In this document: positions 21,116-33,000 of the stretch, piece by piece
How the letters are laid out: every line of letters begins with the position of its first letter
Position numbering within the stretch: the stretch's first letter is position 1
Assembly (NCBI GenBank): GCA_026826555.1
Contig: JAKSZT010054573.1
Span: 3,724,286 to 3,788,285, forward strand
Reading direction: 5' to 3'
Source: Tolypeutes matacus
Lineage: Eukaryota > Chordata > Mammalia > Cingulata > Chlamyphoridae
DNA length: 64,000 nt
Position numbers and translations under genes: made by a program
The notes under the pieces: model-generated
The model's database searches: none
What the model was told of the DNA's origin: nothing
What the model saw: only the letters and a program-made list of their open reading frames with translations

Positions 21116-24100
21116 GCTTTTTTTTTTTTTTTTTTTGAGCACATTGTTTTATATGGAAATGATCTTAAATATCGATTTGCCATTTGTTGGTTTTTATAGT
21201 TCATTGGTTGATGCTCTTTCATCTGGTGTGATATCAGCATTGGTTGAAAACTCCAGCATGTAGCTCAACCCATTTCTGCAGTTTGAGAAGGGAGAGCAGA
21301 GATAATTATACCCTCATTGCTGTATGAAATGTGAAAATTGCCACAGTTTTACATACATTTATATTTTGTCTTTCCAGTCACATTCTAAACATTGACATTC
21401 TTTTATTATTGTAAATTTAAGCAGAAGCATTGAGAAAAAATATGCGCAGCAAAATCATGTCCTGGGTGAAGAAAACAACCTGCCTTTCTGCGATCGTTAG
21501 TGTGTAGGACAAAAGGCTAGTTGAGATTGTGTAATTTCTGCCCCATCAGTTAACACCCTGGGAACACAGGCTCGATTTATCACAGCACACAATCTGACAC
21601 TTCCCAGCTGGAAACGTTTTCCACATAGTCTTTGTAAAGGAGAAAATGGAGGAATTCTGGATATGCAAAATTGAACCTGTGCTCTACTTTAAGTATTTCA
21701 TTTGCTTTGAGCCTTCCAGACAAATGGGTTAAAATACATCATTCACACTTAATATTGGTAATTAAAAAATGCCAGCCTTTAATCTAAAAGTATAGAGATT
21801 AAAAATGGTGCTTATTTCTCATGCTTTCCAAATATTATTTTCATTCTGATTGGGATATCTCAAAAACAGGCGAATAGAAGTTTGGAATTAATACAGGAAT
21901 TATACTGTATTAAAAAAAAACTTAAAAACATTAATACTGAGATTTAAAGCAGCAAAATTTAAGTTATTTGGGCAATTTGGAAGAGAGGACATCCTGAATT
22001 AATGGATATTGAATAATAAATAATTTACTTATCACATTACCTCTAAGAGCAGACAGCAAGTAGAATTACCTACTGCAGGATTTCCTAGTAGGATCATTTA
22101 GAGGAGTCAGTTTATGAAAGTAAAAGATAGGATTTTATATTAGCATAGCTGTTGGCACTTGAGAATTAGTTGAGCTTTCTTTTTATTAGTTTCTGTTATC
22201 TTAACATAGTTTGACTATTCTTCCTGATACAAATATTAATTATTTTTCAAGAAATTTGTAAAACAGCATGTATAATCATCAGCCCAATTCATTTTTGAAT
22301 TATTACAAATCTGTCATGATGAAATCTGAATTAATTAGTTATTTGGCGTAGATACTACCAATGAATGAATTATACGCATGTGCTGTTTCTTTAGGTTGCT
22401 CAAGACGTTTTTGATTGAGCTGAAATTTGGCTTTCCAACTCTGGAAAAAAGCAATCCATCTTTCAATATGTGTGTTTGTTTTAAACACAGGATCTGCTAA
22501 AACAATCTATGAAAAAGACTGAAAGTCTAGTATCTTATTTTCATGGCTTCTCTTACAAAGAGCAACCCAGGTTTGTAATGCTTGTTGCATGAGCATATGT
22601 AAAAATTGAATTATGCTTTAAGCATCTGCAATTATAGTTTTCATTCCTTTTTGTAGGACATATATTTTTAAATTCCTAGACATCCTCATCTTTGGGAGGC
22701 TAATGTTTTTTCCTGGTAGAAAAAATGCCTGGTCGGCATTCAGAACGCATTTGTAACTTTTTTGAGACGTTCCTTTTTCTCAGAATGAACAAATGGTTTA
22801 GGTGCCCTTGGGGTCTCCCATTGGACAATGCTCTTTGCTTGGCAAATCCAGCTGGAGAAACCCTTTGTCACAGATGAACCCAAACCAGCATGGCTATCCC
22901 TCGCTACTTTCCTCGTTCTTTCAAGCAGGAATCCAGCAACTTTGCCCTTCTCCCTGGAATTAACCACATTCCAAAGTTCCCCAAGAACCAATCCTTATTA
23001 CCAACAATTTCTGACAATGTCCATAACGGAAATTCTGCATATAAAGTAGTTTCTCTTATGCAATTCCTATAATGTCATGAACAAGCATTGGTAAATTAAA
23101 TGGGAAAAAAAAAAAGTTTCTCTCAGAGTGAGGTTTCATGAACCGGGCCAGGTTAAATTCGTTGTTTTTTGTCTATTGAAACTGAAATGAGTTTTCTTAG
23201 TCACAGATATATGTGCTTTTAAATTCCTTTAGCATCTTCTTTGACAAAAATAGCTCCCTCGAGGAAAGTATAGTATCCAAGTAGGACCATGCCTACTGTC
23301 AGAAAAAGTATGGCCCTAAAATTGGTAAAGTGTTAATATCATCCTAACGTCCTCTTCAGTTAAATCAAGGCAGGTGTGAATAAGATCAACATTCCTTGGA
23401 TGTTCCAGATGCCCTTTTCAGTGAATTAATTAGCTCTGCTCCTAAGAATTCCAATGGCTTAATTGCACTTTCTCTATTCCGGTGAAGTAAAGTAACTTTC
23501 AGTCACCTGCAGTGACTTCTCCTTCATGGATTCAAATGAGATGGAAAGTTCTGTGACTTGAAAGGTTTATTCAATATTAATTATAAAACCAATGAAGGTC
23601 ATGGGAGACATCAGGAGAATTTGGCAAAGGTGGGGAGGGAGGCTGGGATGCCTTTGAATGTATGGCTACTGGGTGCTAATTCTTTGTACATTTTTAACAT
23701 CATCTCATTGACCAGCATCTTAATGCCCAAAGCTCAACCGGTGAAGCATCTGTGATAGCTTGTAGCCATCACAAGAAGCCCCTGTCCACGATGAAATGTG
23801 GGATTATCTCAATTCTGGGAATATTTATTGATCAAATTCAGCAGTATTCTTTCCCTAATGCTATTCTACCATGGATGCGTTGAGCGTTTTAATTAACGGG
23901 AAATGTTGTGAAGACTTGGAGAACACATAGCATTCTCATGGACATTATCGGTTACTGGGTTACGTCCATTTGAAAAGTATGATTCTGCATTTCCACTTCT
24001 AAGTACCCATCCTCTGAACCAGCGATACTCCCACAGTGCATGGAGTGAGCACCATATGTTTGCGGAGAGCGTCCTGTCAGATAAAATAGCTCATGGTCAA

Positions 24101-24299
24101 ACTTGGCTTCGAGCCCTTGAAATACGGCAATGTCCAAAGAGTGATGCGCATGGCAGAACCTTAGAAAGAAAGAATATAAAGCATCTCGTTAATAATGCAT
24201 TATATTGATTACATCTTCAAATGCTAATATTACTTAGAGAGTTAGATAAAATACATTAAAAATTCATTTCCCCTATTTCTTTTACTGTTTTTAATAAGG
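21116..24299. other. Long stretch without recognised features
   Basis: About 3.2 kb starting with a T-run (21119-21136). The rest is AT-rich and of high complexity. I see no retroelement, RNA gene or exon. The absence of young repeats over 3 kb is unusual for this window. A cross-species alignment would show whether conserved non-coding elements are present. Confidence 0.45.
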
Positions 24300-24601
24300 T
24301 TTTAATGTGGATTGCAGGAGTCCTTTATAAGCAAAATGAATTTCAGACAGAGAAAGAGAAGCTACAGAGAGCAGCAGGAAGCTGGAAGTCAACGGGACCA
24401 GGAAGAGAAGAGAGAAGATGCCGCCATGTGCATGGCCGTGTGATGGAAAAGCCAAGGAACCCCCTAAACAGGCTGCCAGCCAGAACACACCACTCTGGGG
24501 GAGGCAAACCTTCTAGCCTCTGAAACTGTGGGCCCATGAATTCCTGTCCTTGAGCCAACCCACTGAATGGTATTTATTTTAGCAGCTGGGAAACTGAAAT
24601 A
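24300..24601 (+). mobile_element. LTR-C, 5'-truncated copy
   Basis: Shares with the other LTR-C copies 'ggagtcctttataagcaaaa', 'gcaggaagctggaagtcaac', 'gaagatgccgccatgtgcat', 'ccttctagcctctgaaactg' and 'tattttagcagctgggaaac'. About the first 170 bases of the LTR are missing or unrecognisable. No target duplication can be defined. Confidence 0.78.
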
Positions 24602-25850
24602 CCCAGTTCAGGGCTGGCTTTAAGGAATAAGCTAGGTCTTCAACTTCTCTAATATTTCTACGAAATGGAACCCAGTTTACATTTCTTAAATGGATGTATC
24701 CTCTAATAATTGTGAGACATGATTTAATACACATTTTACAGTCACTGAATCTTCTGCAAATATGAACAAAGTTGAGCATGGTGCTTGCTTTATTTGGGAG
24801 TTGCATGGGTTCTTTTACCTTGAAACAGGTTTTGTTCATTCCACAGTTTCCACCTGTAAATATGAACGGGGTTGTAGATAAAGTAAAACGAGTTATTGTC
24901 AATTAAATTAATTTGGTAGAATAAAAACTTTGGAATTGATACAAGATGTCCACAGAAAATGCTATGGGTTTTTTATTTTATTTTATTTTATTTTTTGTCG
25001 TTTAGCGTGTGGTCAGCAAATGCTTAAATGCTAACCCCTAAACAGAGGTCAAAGGGCAAGATCTGTAGGCGTTGTTGCCTCCCGCAATGAAAAACTAAAC
25101 AAAGGATTGCATGAAAAGAGAGGCGAAGGCAACAGGGAAACAGAAGAAGAAAAATGGATCAAAATTAGGAAAATGAAATTAAGATGTTCTTAATGAGAAA
25201 TATCAGGGGCACCTCCCCCATCCCCCCCCCCCCCAAATCTAATATCTCCAGTGCCACAGTGAACGGGTTAGGAAAATGGTCTAAATGCAAATATGTGCTA
25301 GCTCCTTGCAAACACTTCTCATTTAGTCCTTAAAGCACTCCCACAGATTTTCCCTTTCCGTTTCCCAGCAGACCAAACCTAAATAACCCATCCAGATCAA
25401 AGTCAAATACGCCATCCCAGTCATGCAGATGAAGTCAGCATCTCAGTACTTTCCTGCCTGATACTCTCCTCCCCTATACAGGTGGCATCCCTCACATTTA
25501 AACCAACCTAAGAGACAGCACTGATGAAAAGATAATGCCGACGTTCCACTTCCAAAGCAAATATTTAAAAACACAGGAAGATTCAACTTAGCTGTCAGCA
25601 TTGGGCTCATGTTTTTTCTTACTTTCACGAATCACTTGTGGTATTGGGTGCTTTTTCTCCAGATGGCAATATTAGTGGTTATTGAGAAGATGTGTATATG
25701 GAAACCTGTCACACTTTGATAAATGGGCTTTATCAAATAAACTTTATGATATTTATGGTAACTAATTTTATCAAAGGGGCTTTATTATATTACCATAATA
25801 TAATAATGCTGCCTTCATTTATCGCATCACCTAAAATATACCTTACTTGG
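24602..25850. other. No recognised feature; simple-sequence patches
   Basis: Unique-looking sequence with a (tttta)n patch at 24969-24993 and a C-run near 25225-25234. The last 160 bases appear to be the continuation of the unidentified sequence on the other side of the LTR-A insertion. Confidence 0.45.
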
Positions 25851-26418
25851 TGTATTCGTCAATCAAAGGGGTGCTGATGCAAAATACCAGAAATGGGTTG
25901 GTTTTTATAAAGGGTATTTATTTGGGGTAGAAGTCAACAGTTACCAGGCCATTAAGTGCAAGTTTCTTCCCTCACCAAAGTCCATTGCCACGTGTTGGAG
26001 TAAGACAGCTGCCGACGTTTGCCAGGGTTCAGGCTTCTTGGGTTCCTCTCTTCCCGGGGCTGCGTTTCTCTCCGGGCTCAGCTCCTCTGTCTCCTCCACA
26101 AGGCCAGCTGTAGACTATCAGGCAAATGGCTTGTCTCTATCCCGGGACCTTCTCTCCTTCCTCACGACCAAGCTCTCTTACTTCCCAGGGCTCCAGCACA
26201 AGATTCCAGCATCACAACTGCTTCAACTCTGTTCTTGCCTTGCCTTTTATATTTGATTCCCCACCCACCAAGGGGTGGGGCTCAATGCCCTACTGACGTG
26301 GCCCAGTCAACACCCTAATCATAGCTTAGTCATGCGCAGATTAGCAGACCAGTTTACAAGCATGATCCAATATATATTTTTGGAATTCATAATTACATCA
26401 AATTGCCCAACAGCTACA
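25851..26418 (-). mobile_element. LTR-A solo LTR, copy 2
   Basis: It reads tgtattcgtcaatcaaaggg at the low end and ends at 'cagctaca', the reverse of the LTR-A start and end. The 5-bp repeat cttgg is perfect on both sides (25846-25850 and 26419-26423). The polyadenylation signal lies on the minus strand near 25918-25923. It is inserted in an unclassified sequence (26424-27340). Its YY1-like site is disrupted by substitutions. Confidence 0.9.
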
Positions 26419-26423
26419 CTTGG

Positions 26424-27340
26424 CATTTCTAGATCCCAATTTAAAACTTCCTCATAAAACTCAACAGCACGATTCCATGCCAACCACGTATCATATAATG
26501 TAACGGCAGTGAGAGGGATATTCCTTGGGTGAATCAGTCCTGTAGACTTGACAGTAACTGGCATCATAGTTTTTGCCTTGACATATTAATTTCTGGCAAT
26601 GAGTTCTCAGAGTAACAATGGCAGCCTCACAATATCATTGACATCATTCTTAGGAATTCCACGCAGAGAGGGAGTCCCGTGAGGAATACCATTCAAACAT
26701 CCATGACAGTCCTCAACAACCCTAATATTACTGTAATGAAAAGCCACTGTCTGTCCCCTGGTCACCAGCTGCTGGTGTTGCCAGTGACACAGAGGACAGA
26801 AGGGACATTTTATGGCTAAACGTTCCCTTGACATTTTTGGCTGCAATAACCCAAAATGTAACTGCTTTAACCTTGTTTGTCTTCACCCAAATATTTAGTG
26901 TCAGAAGCTTGCCAAGCTCCATCACTTTCGGATCTTATGAGCTGAGTATCTCTCGTCAAGATTCTCTATGTTTTCTCATCAAGATATTCTACATTTCCTC
27001 ATCTTAAAAGTTGGGATAAGGCCTTCCCTACTCCATGGGGTTTTTGTGAAGAAAAAAAAATAGTGGAAGCACCTCATGAGTGGAAGGGCCACTTCCAAGC
27101 ATCTTAGGCTTAATGTCAGCACTGGAAGGAGGTGGAGAAAACGCAATGTCGTTTCATTCTCTTCAGCTAAAGGATCCTGGCCCATTGAGATCTTGGTTTT
27201 CTTCATATTTATTTGTTGTTGGGGTTCATCATTCCAATATTAGTCTGAAGATTATTTTCCAACAGGAATTAGTTTTAGTTCAAAAGGCAGTACAATCCTA
27301 TAACCATCAAGACGATCAAGATACAGAATACTTTAATCAC
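26424..27340 (-). pseudogene. Unidentified retro-sequence or pseudogene
   Basis: On the minus strand this stretch has exon-like composition and several protein-like but broken frames (26728-26925, 26607-26846, 26319-26567). One frame reads into 'TWLAWNRAVEFYEEVLNWDL'; another has a 'CPFCPLCHW' cluster. Frames are interrupted by stops and shifts, and the LTR-A insertion breaks the last one. I do not recognise a gene. It could be a processed pseudogene or a decayed endogenous retroviral interior. It includes a 75-bp segment repeated exactly at 30796. Confidence 0.3.
26558..26632. repeat. 75-bp perfect direct repeat, copy 1
   Basis: The segment starting ctggcatcatagtttttgcc and ending gcagcctcacaa is identical base for base to 30796-30870. 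Flanks differ on both sides immediately outside it. Confidence 0.95.
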
Positions 27341-27855
27341 CGCCAACCATCCCCATGAGTAAATTATACCTCAAGGAAACCGACCTGCTTGACGCAGTGG
27401 AAGTTTCAATCTATCACAGACCTATAATAAATAGTGTGAAATTGTTACAGGGATTGACAAACAGAACCCACTGAATATAATAGAAACACAAGAAACTCTT
27501 GCTATGAAAGGCAATAAATACCAGTTCAATAAATAGTTCACTAAATACTACAAGCAAACTATCCTTATCTAATGCCAAACCATATATTCAAACATCAACT
27601 GAATACATGTGATGCAAAGTTCCTAAAAATGAAAATTGGTAAATATAGGGCTATTGGTCATTCTCATGCTCATACATAAATATCTATACTTTCTCCCCTA
27701 TATCATTAAAATAACAAATGCATTTAAATGTAATTACGATACCCAGCCCTCCTCCCTGGAGAATTGTCTTTGGCCTAGGAGGTGATGAGGCTTCCCTTGC
27801 CAGAGGCAATCAAGCAATCATGGCCCAAGAATCTGCACCTGCAATTCTTCTAGGA
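27341..27855. other. No recognised feature
   Basis: AT-rich sequence with no assignable element. The final eight bases form the left duplication of the hAT element that follows. Confidence 0.4.
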
Positions 27856-28045
27856 CAGGGGTTCTTAACTTTTCCTGTTCCATGGACCCCTTTGCCAGCC
27901 AGGTAAAAACCATGGGCCCCTTACTAAGCCCACACTCTACTGTGTATTATTTAATAAATATATCACACCTGCACCAACACATCCCCACAAGAATAATGTT
28001 TAAAATTTCAACTCAAGCTCATGGACCCCTGGTTAAGAGCCCCTG
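27856..28045. mobile_element. hAT-type MITE
   Basis: A 190-bp element with terminal inverted repeats caggggttcttaac and gttaagagcccctg (13 of 14 pair). It is flanked by 8-bp duplications ttctagga (27848-27855) and ttttagga (28046-28053), one mismatch. Eight-bp duplications are the hallmark of hAT transposons. The interior ('ttccatggacccctttgcca') matches from memory a common mammalian non-autonomous hAT repeat. No transposase is encoded. Confidence 0.82.
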
Positions 28046-28053
28046 TTTTAGGA

Positions 28054-28324
28054 GAATGAGGAGGTGGTTTGGTGGTTACCAGTGGTTTTGTTTGTTTTCT
28101 TCCCTAAGTATCCCTAAAGAAAGTTGTCAAAGGCTGAATTTTCAATTCAGTTTTCATTGGAGAACAGAATTTTGTTCCTTTGGCCAGGTTGCATGGGAGA
28201 CACAGTACACAACGGAATCTATCTATATTACAAAGGAATAAGTATAACAAAGTAGTTTATTTAGCATCATGTACGTGAAAAAGAAAGATTCAGAACTTAC
28301 TGTTTTTTGTTTGTCTTTGGGTTT
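28054..28324. other. Spacer without recognised feature
   Basis: Nothing assignable; short AT-rich sequence. Confidence 0.4.
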
Positions 28325-28480
28325 TTTAACAAATCAGTTTTATTGATACATAATAATAAAGCATAAATCCACCCAAAGTATATAATCAATGGTATTCGGT
28401 ATAATCACATAGTTGTACATTCATCACTTCATTCATTTTTTAGAGCATTTTCATTATTACAACAACAATAATAATAAACA
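28325..28480 (-). mobile_element. L1 3' UTR, antisense fragment
   Basis: 'cagttttattgatacataat', 'aagtatataatcaatggtat' and 'ataatcacatagttgtacat' follow the antisense L1 3' UTR order. The fragment ends in an (aat)n-like patch. Confidence 0.6.
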
Positions 28481-30149
28481 AAGAACCAGTGATCTTATTT
28501 TCAGGCATCTCAGCTCTCAGCTCCTGGGACTTGAGAAAGGATATACTTGGGGAAGGCTGATCCAGAACCCATTATTTCATTGAAGGGTTTATTTAAATAG
28601 AAGGAGGGTTTCAGTAGGAAAGTAACATTTTCCAACATCACCGCAAGTGAAAACCACATCCATCAGGGATGTCCAAATGTATCCCAGGCAATGGGCTCCC
28701 GATTTGTCTTTCCTCCTAAAATCTCTCCCCATCCCACTCTGTGCTCCCAGGGCACTGATCTGAGTATCCTTGTAATAATTTCCACTGTCCAAGAGGTGCC
28801 AAGGGGCCAGGCACAGGGTGTGAAACCCGCCCTTGGTCGGGGCAGTTTTGTTTAAATCACAGCAGGTCAGATGCTGTCCCTTCCTCCTGGGATGTCCACT
28901 GCTTGCCTCTTCCTTCTCCCTTCCCTATCCCTTAAAGCCCAAATCAACGGATATTTCAAGTTTAACCTCAAATGGTGTCTTCCTATCACTCCTTCCCTAA
29001 CTCTTCAAATCATAATTGACTCCCTCCCTCCTTCCCTTCTTCTCCCTCTTCGCTTCCTTCTTTCCTACTCTCTTAATTTCACTGAACGTCTATTGTCAGC
29101 AGTCATTGGGATTGAACAATACATAAATTAAAAAATCCTTCGTAAAGCAACCCAATCACAATGGAGAAACAGATGCACATAGAGGTAATACACTATGTAG
29201 CTCCAAGTCTTTTTCAGCTTCATCCAAGCAGTTGCAACATTGTATATTTTATAATTATATCTCTGCCTCTCTGACATCCAGTGCAGTTTCTTTCTGGTGT
29301 TTGCCTTCACAACAGGTCCTAGCTCTGCTCACTCTAGGCTGTTTACTCAAATCTTTTTTCAGATGAAACATATTGAATTGAATAAACACAGTCTGATCCC
29401 TGCCTTTTTACGTGAAAACAGCAAATCATACATATCTGATAGAGCCTTCACAAATTTCATCTCTAAATAATTGCAATCCAGTGCCTTTAGCATAATGAGT
29501 TGTATACACACATCCTTATGCCAAGATAGGCAGAAAAGGTAGCAGATGCTGGTTTAAAAAAAAAAAAAAAAAAAAATCCCTGCAACTTCTGGAGAGTATT
29601 TTCAAAGCTGAGAGAAGATTCGGGTTTTTCTGCAACTTAACTGTCACTGAACAGCTTCTTGGTTGCTGGGGTCCAGTGGGTTAATTTCTCATCCTGAGGA
29701 AATTGCCCTAATTTGTATTGACTTTCATTAGCTTCCTCCATGGGAATAGCAGTAGGTAATCAGTGACACAGCGATCACCTGTGGGTGCCTGCCTGCAAAT
29801 GCAGGTGTGCTGTCGGATCCGTGATGCGCCCTCGGAGATTCAAATGATCCAAGGCGCTGCCGAGTGAGGGGAAAAGCAGAGCGCTCCAAGGGTTTCAGGT
29901 ATAGCTTCAACTTGCTGTAAGCCCTGCGTCAACACATTTCTTTCTTTGGATTTCAGGGTTCCCACGGGGAAAACGATGAAAAATATCTACCTTACAGACC
30001 TGAGACGCCAACTTAAGATACTATGCAAATATAAGTTTTTGACCTGAAAAGCTTCCATTGAATTAAATACAGGTCCCCTGCCTCCAGTAATAGAGAGTTC
30101 CAAATAAACTAAGAAACCGTAACAGTATTGCTAAAACTTAGCGTACTTT
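28481..30149. other. No recognised feature
   Basis: About 1.7 kb. A CT-rich tract lies at 29020-29080, and an A-run of about 22 bases near 29553-29576 may be a retro-insertion tail whose body I cannot identify. A decayed LINE fragment in 28870-29100 is possible but not supported. Confidence 0.4.
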
Positions 30150-30795
30150 TTAAAAAGATTCATTCATATTGCTCTCTCTGTCAGTGGTTCTATGTTATGG
30201 CTGGGGAATATTCCAATGTAGGGATGTGCCACATTTCGATTCTCCATTTACAAGTCGCTGGACATTCTTCTCACTTCCTATTTTTTTTATGATGATGAAT
30301 ACGTTGGATATTAACATTCACGTGGAGCTCTTTGTGTGTACATGCTTTTATCTTTGGTGAATTCCTCTATTGGGATATTGGGCCAAATCTTAAGTATTCA
30401 TTTAACTATAAGAAATTGCCAAACAGCTTTCTAAAGTGAACACTGCATTCGTTTCCGAGCTGTGTTTGGTAATTCCAGGCCACCACGTCCTCACCGGCAC
30501 TCGGTACTGCCCAAGTGTCTCCTCCGGCAATTCTAATAAACGCACAATGTAATCTAGCATAGATTTAACTTGCAAACCCCTGGTGACTACTGATGTTGGG
30601 TTTCTTTTCGTGGGCTTATTGGGTACCCAAAAAGCTTCTTGGTAGAGTGTTTCTTCAAATGCGTTGTGCCTTTGGGAGGGAGTGTATGTTTTCTTCTTGC
30701 ATTGTGAGAGTTTTTTTATATTACAGATAGATGTCCTTTATCAGATATGTGAGGTTTTTTCTGAATAGTTTTGCCCTGTCTGTGGCCTGTTTTTC
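30150..30795 (-). mobile_element. L1 antisense, 3' part
   Basis: Plus-strand strings 'ggaatattccaatgtaggga', 'taagaaattgccaaacagct', 'cctcaccggcactcggtact', 'gtcctttatcagatatgtga' and 'ttgccctgtctgtggcctgt' match the antisense old-L1 3' region. The element is cut at 30796 by foreign sequence and resumes at about 31291. Confidence 0.8.
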
Positions 30796-30870
30796 CTGGC
30801 ATCATAGTTTTTGCCTTGACATATTAATTTCTGGCAATGAGTTCTCAGAGTAACAATGGCAGCCTCACAA
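30796..30870. repeat. 75-bp perfect direct repeat, copy 2
   Basis: Identical over 75 bases to 26558-26632. To its left is L1 sequence; to its right is sequence unrelated to copy 1. Confidence 0.95.
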
Positions 30871-31290
30871 AAGAAACCGAGTCACCAGTAATAATCAATA
30901 TAATCGACTTATTGAAAGAGAAACTGCTCGAGCGGGGAGATCTCAAAACGAAGGAAGAGTTACAAAGGCTCAGCGAGTGACATGGGCATATGACGGCAGT
31001 TACAGGACTTGGTTGGCATTTAAGTTCCTTATCACAAAGGAAGGTCGTGCAGGGTGGGGGGGTGATTACAGATGGGTTATTATAGGACCCTTGTCTATCT
31101 GATAGGTTCTCTCTACTGCCCCCAAACAGCTTGTTCCCCATTGTTGCTTAAACTGCAAGCCTCCACCTTATGTCCTGTTTTCTCCAAAAAGATTCTGTAT
31201 TTATTTTAAACTTTTTGGAAAGTCTTATTTACTTCTCAGAAAGGGGGTTGTCCCCAGCCTAACCAATGTAGGCAACCAATAAATTTTACT
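30796..31290 (+). mobile_element. Foreign insert inside an L1, unclassified
   Basis: About 495 bp that are not L1 and interrupt its antisense reading. The insert starts with the 75-bp direct repeat shared with 26558. A small frame of 47 codons (30837-30980, +) starts within that repeat and looks protein-like (rich in E, K and L). After it come unrecognised sequence, AATAAA near 31279-31285 and a 'ctcaaca' end. TG...CA-type ends plus a polyadenylation signal would fit an LTR, but I could not define a target duplication. A small retro-copy is the other option. Confidence 0.35.
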
Positions 31291-33000
31291 CAACAGTCTT
31301 TTAAAGGAAAGTTTTTAGTAGGTATGTTCAATTTTTAGTTTTACCTTTTACAATCCATTTTCATTGTGTTCTAAGAAATCTTTGCTTACCATAAGTCATT
31401 AAGATAGTTGCTTATATCTCCTTGTAAAACTTTATTTTAGGTTTTATATTTTCATCTGTGGCCATATATTTATATGGTACCAAAAAAATGCATTGAGGCT
31501 TCTTTATTTACTTATTTTTTTGAGTATGTATGTACAACTCTTCCGGTACCCTCTGTTGAAAGACTAATCTCTCAATGGAATTACTTTGACACTTTGGTTA
31601 AAAATCAACAAACTTTGTATATGCAGGTCTATTTGTGTACTCTTGATTCTTTTCCAATAATCTATGTGTCAGTTTTGCACTGTCTTGAATACTGTATTTT
31701 TATATTAAGTAATTTAATTAGGCAGAGTGAGTTTGCTGACTTTGTTCTCATTTTCCAAATTATTTTGGCATTTAATGAAAGAAACTGTTTAGCTTTTTAA
31801 AATGTTGAGCTATCCTACCTACCTGACATAAAGCCCTTTGGTCATGATGTAGTAACATTTATATGTTATGCTGAATATGCATTTACTAATACATGGATAA
31901 GAATATTTATGTCAATATTCATGAGGAGTATTGGTCTGTAGATTTGTTTCAATATTTTTATATCTTTGTCTCATTTTATCATGACAGTCCAAGCCTCTTG
32001 GAATTAGCTGGGAATTTTTCCTCCTTCTTCTATTTTCTGTGGTAGTTCAGGATGCTTTTTCCTTAAATACTAGATTGAACCCATTGTAAAATTATCTGGG
32101 CATGATGTTTTCACTATCGGTTTTTAACTATCAATTCCATTTTAAAATAATGGACATAAAGCTGTCCAAGTTATATACTTCTTAAGTGAGATTTGTAGCT
32201 TATGTATTCAAGGAATTTGTCCATTTCATTCCAGCTATCCCTATAGTGGTATAATGTTGATCATATTATTCCCTTATTATTCCATATTGCACTATCTCTA
32301 GTGATAGCCACGATTTTATTTTCGATAGTGGACACTTTCGTTCTCTCTCTCTCTCCTTTTGCTCACCTTCTGTCTGGTTAGAGTTTTACAAATTAATTGA
32401 TTATTCTAGTAAAAAAGATTTTTTTCCCAATGATTTTCTCTTCTGTTTATCCCTTTCCAAATTAATTTTTCCCTTGCCTTTATTATTTCCTTTCTTCTGC
32501 TTGCTTTGAAGGAAGATCGAATTATTTATTCATAGTCTTCATTGTTTCCTAATATAAGCCTTTAATGCTTTGAATTTCCCTCCAAGCACTGCTTTATCTG
32601 TATCCCATTAATTTTGATGTATTATGTTTCCATTCTCATTCTAGTCAAAACATCTAATTACAATTGTGGCTTCTTTTTGACACATGGGTAATTTAGAAAT
32701 GTGTTGCTTAATTTGCAATTATGTGGAAAATTTCTAGACATATTTTTCTATTTTGAATTAAATTCTGTTGTCAGAGAACAACAGAATTAAATTTAAAAAT
32801 TTAAATTTCTCTATTATATTTAATTATTTAGTGAATATGATATTTGTACTTTAAAAGCTTGGATTCCTGTGTTGGGTAGAGTGTGTGTATGTTAATTATG
32901 TTATGTCGGTCCATTGTATCGTTTAGGTCTACATAGTGATACTGATATTGTCTGTTTATTCTATTTCTAAGAGAGGAGTATTAAATCTGCATGTTCTTTC
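31291..33000 (-). mobile_element. L1 antisense, ORF2 part
   Basis: The reverse complement of an old L1 ORF2 continues: 'tgttctaagaaatctttgct', 'tgttgaaagactaatctctc', 'tttgtgtactcttgattctt', 'gtttgctgactttgttctca', 'tctgtagatttgtttcaata' and 'ctgtatcccattaattttga'. The open frames left are short, so no reverse transcriptase could be made. Together with 30150-30795 it forms about 2.4 kb of one L1 copy. Confidence 0.8.
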
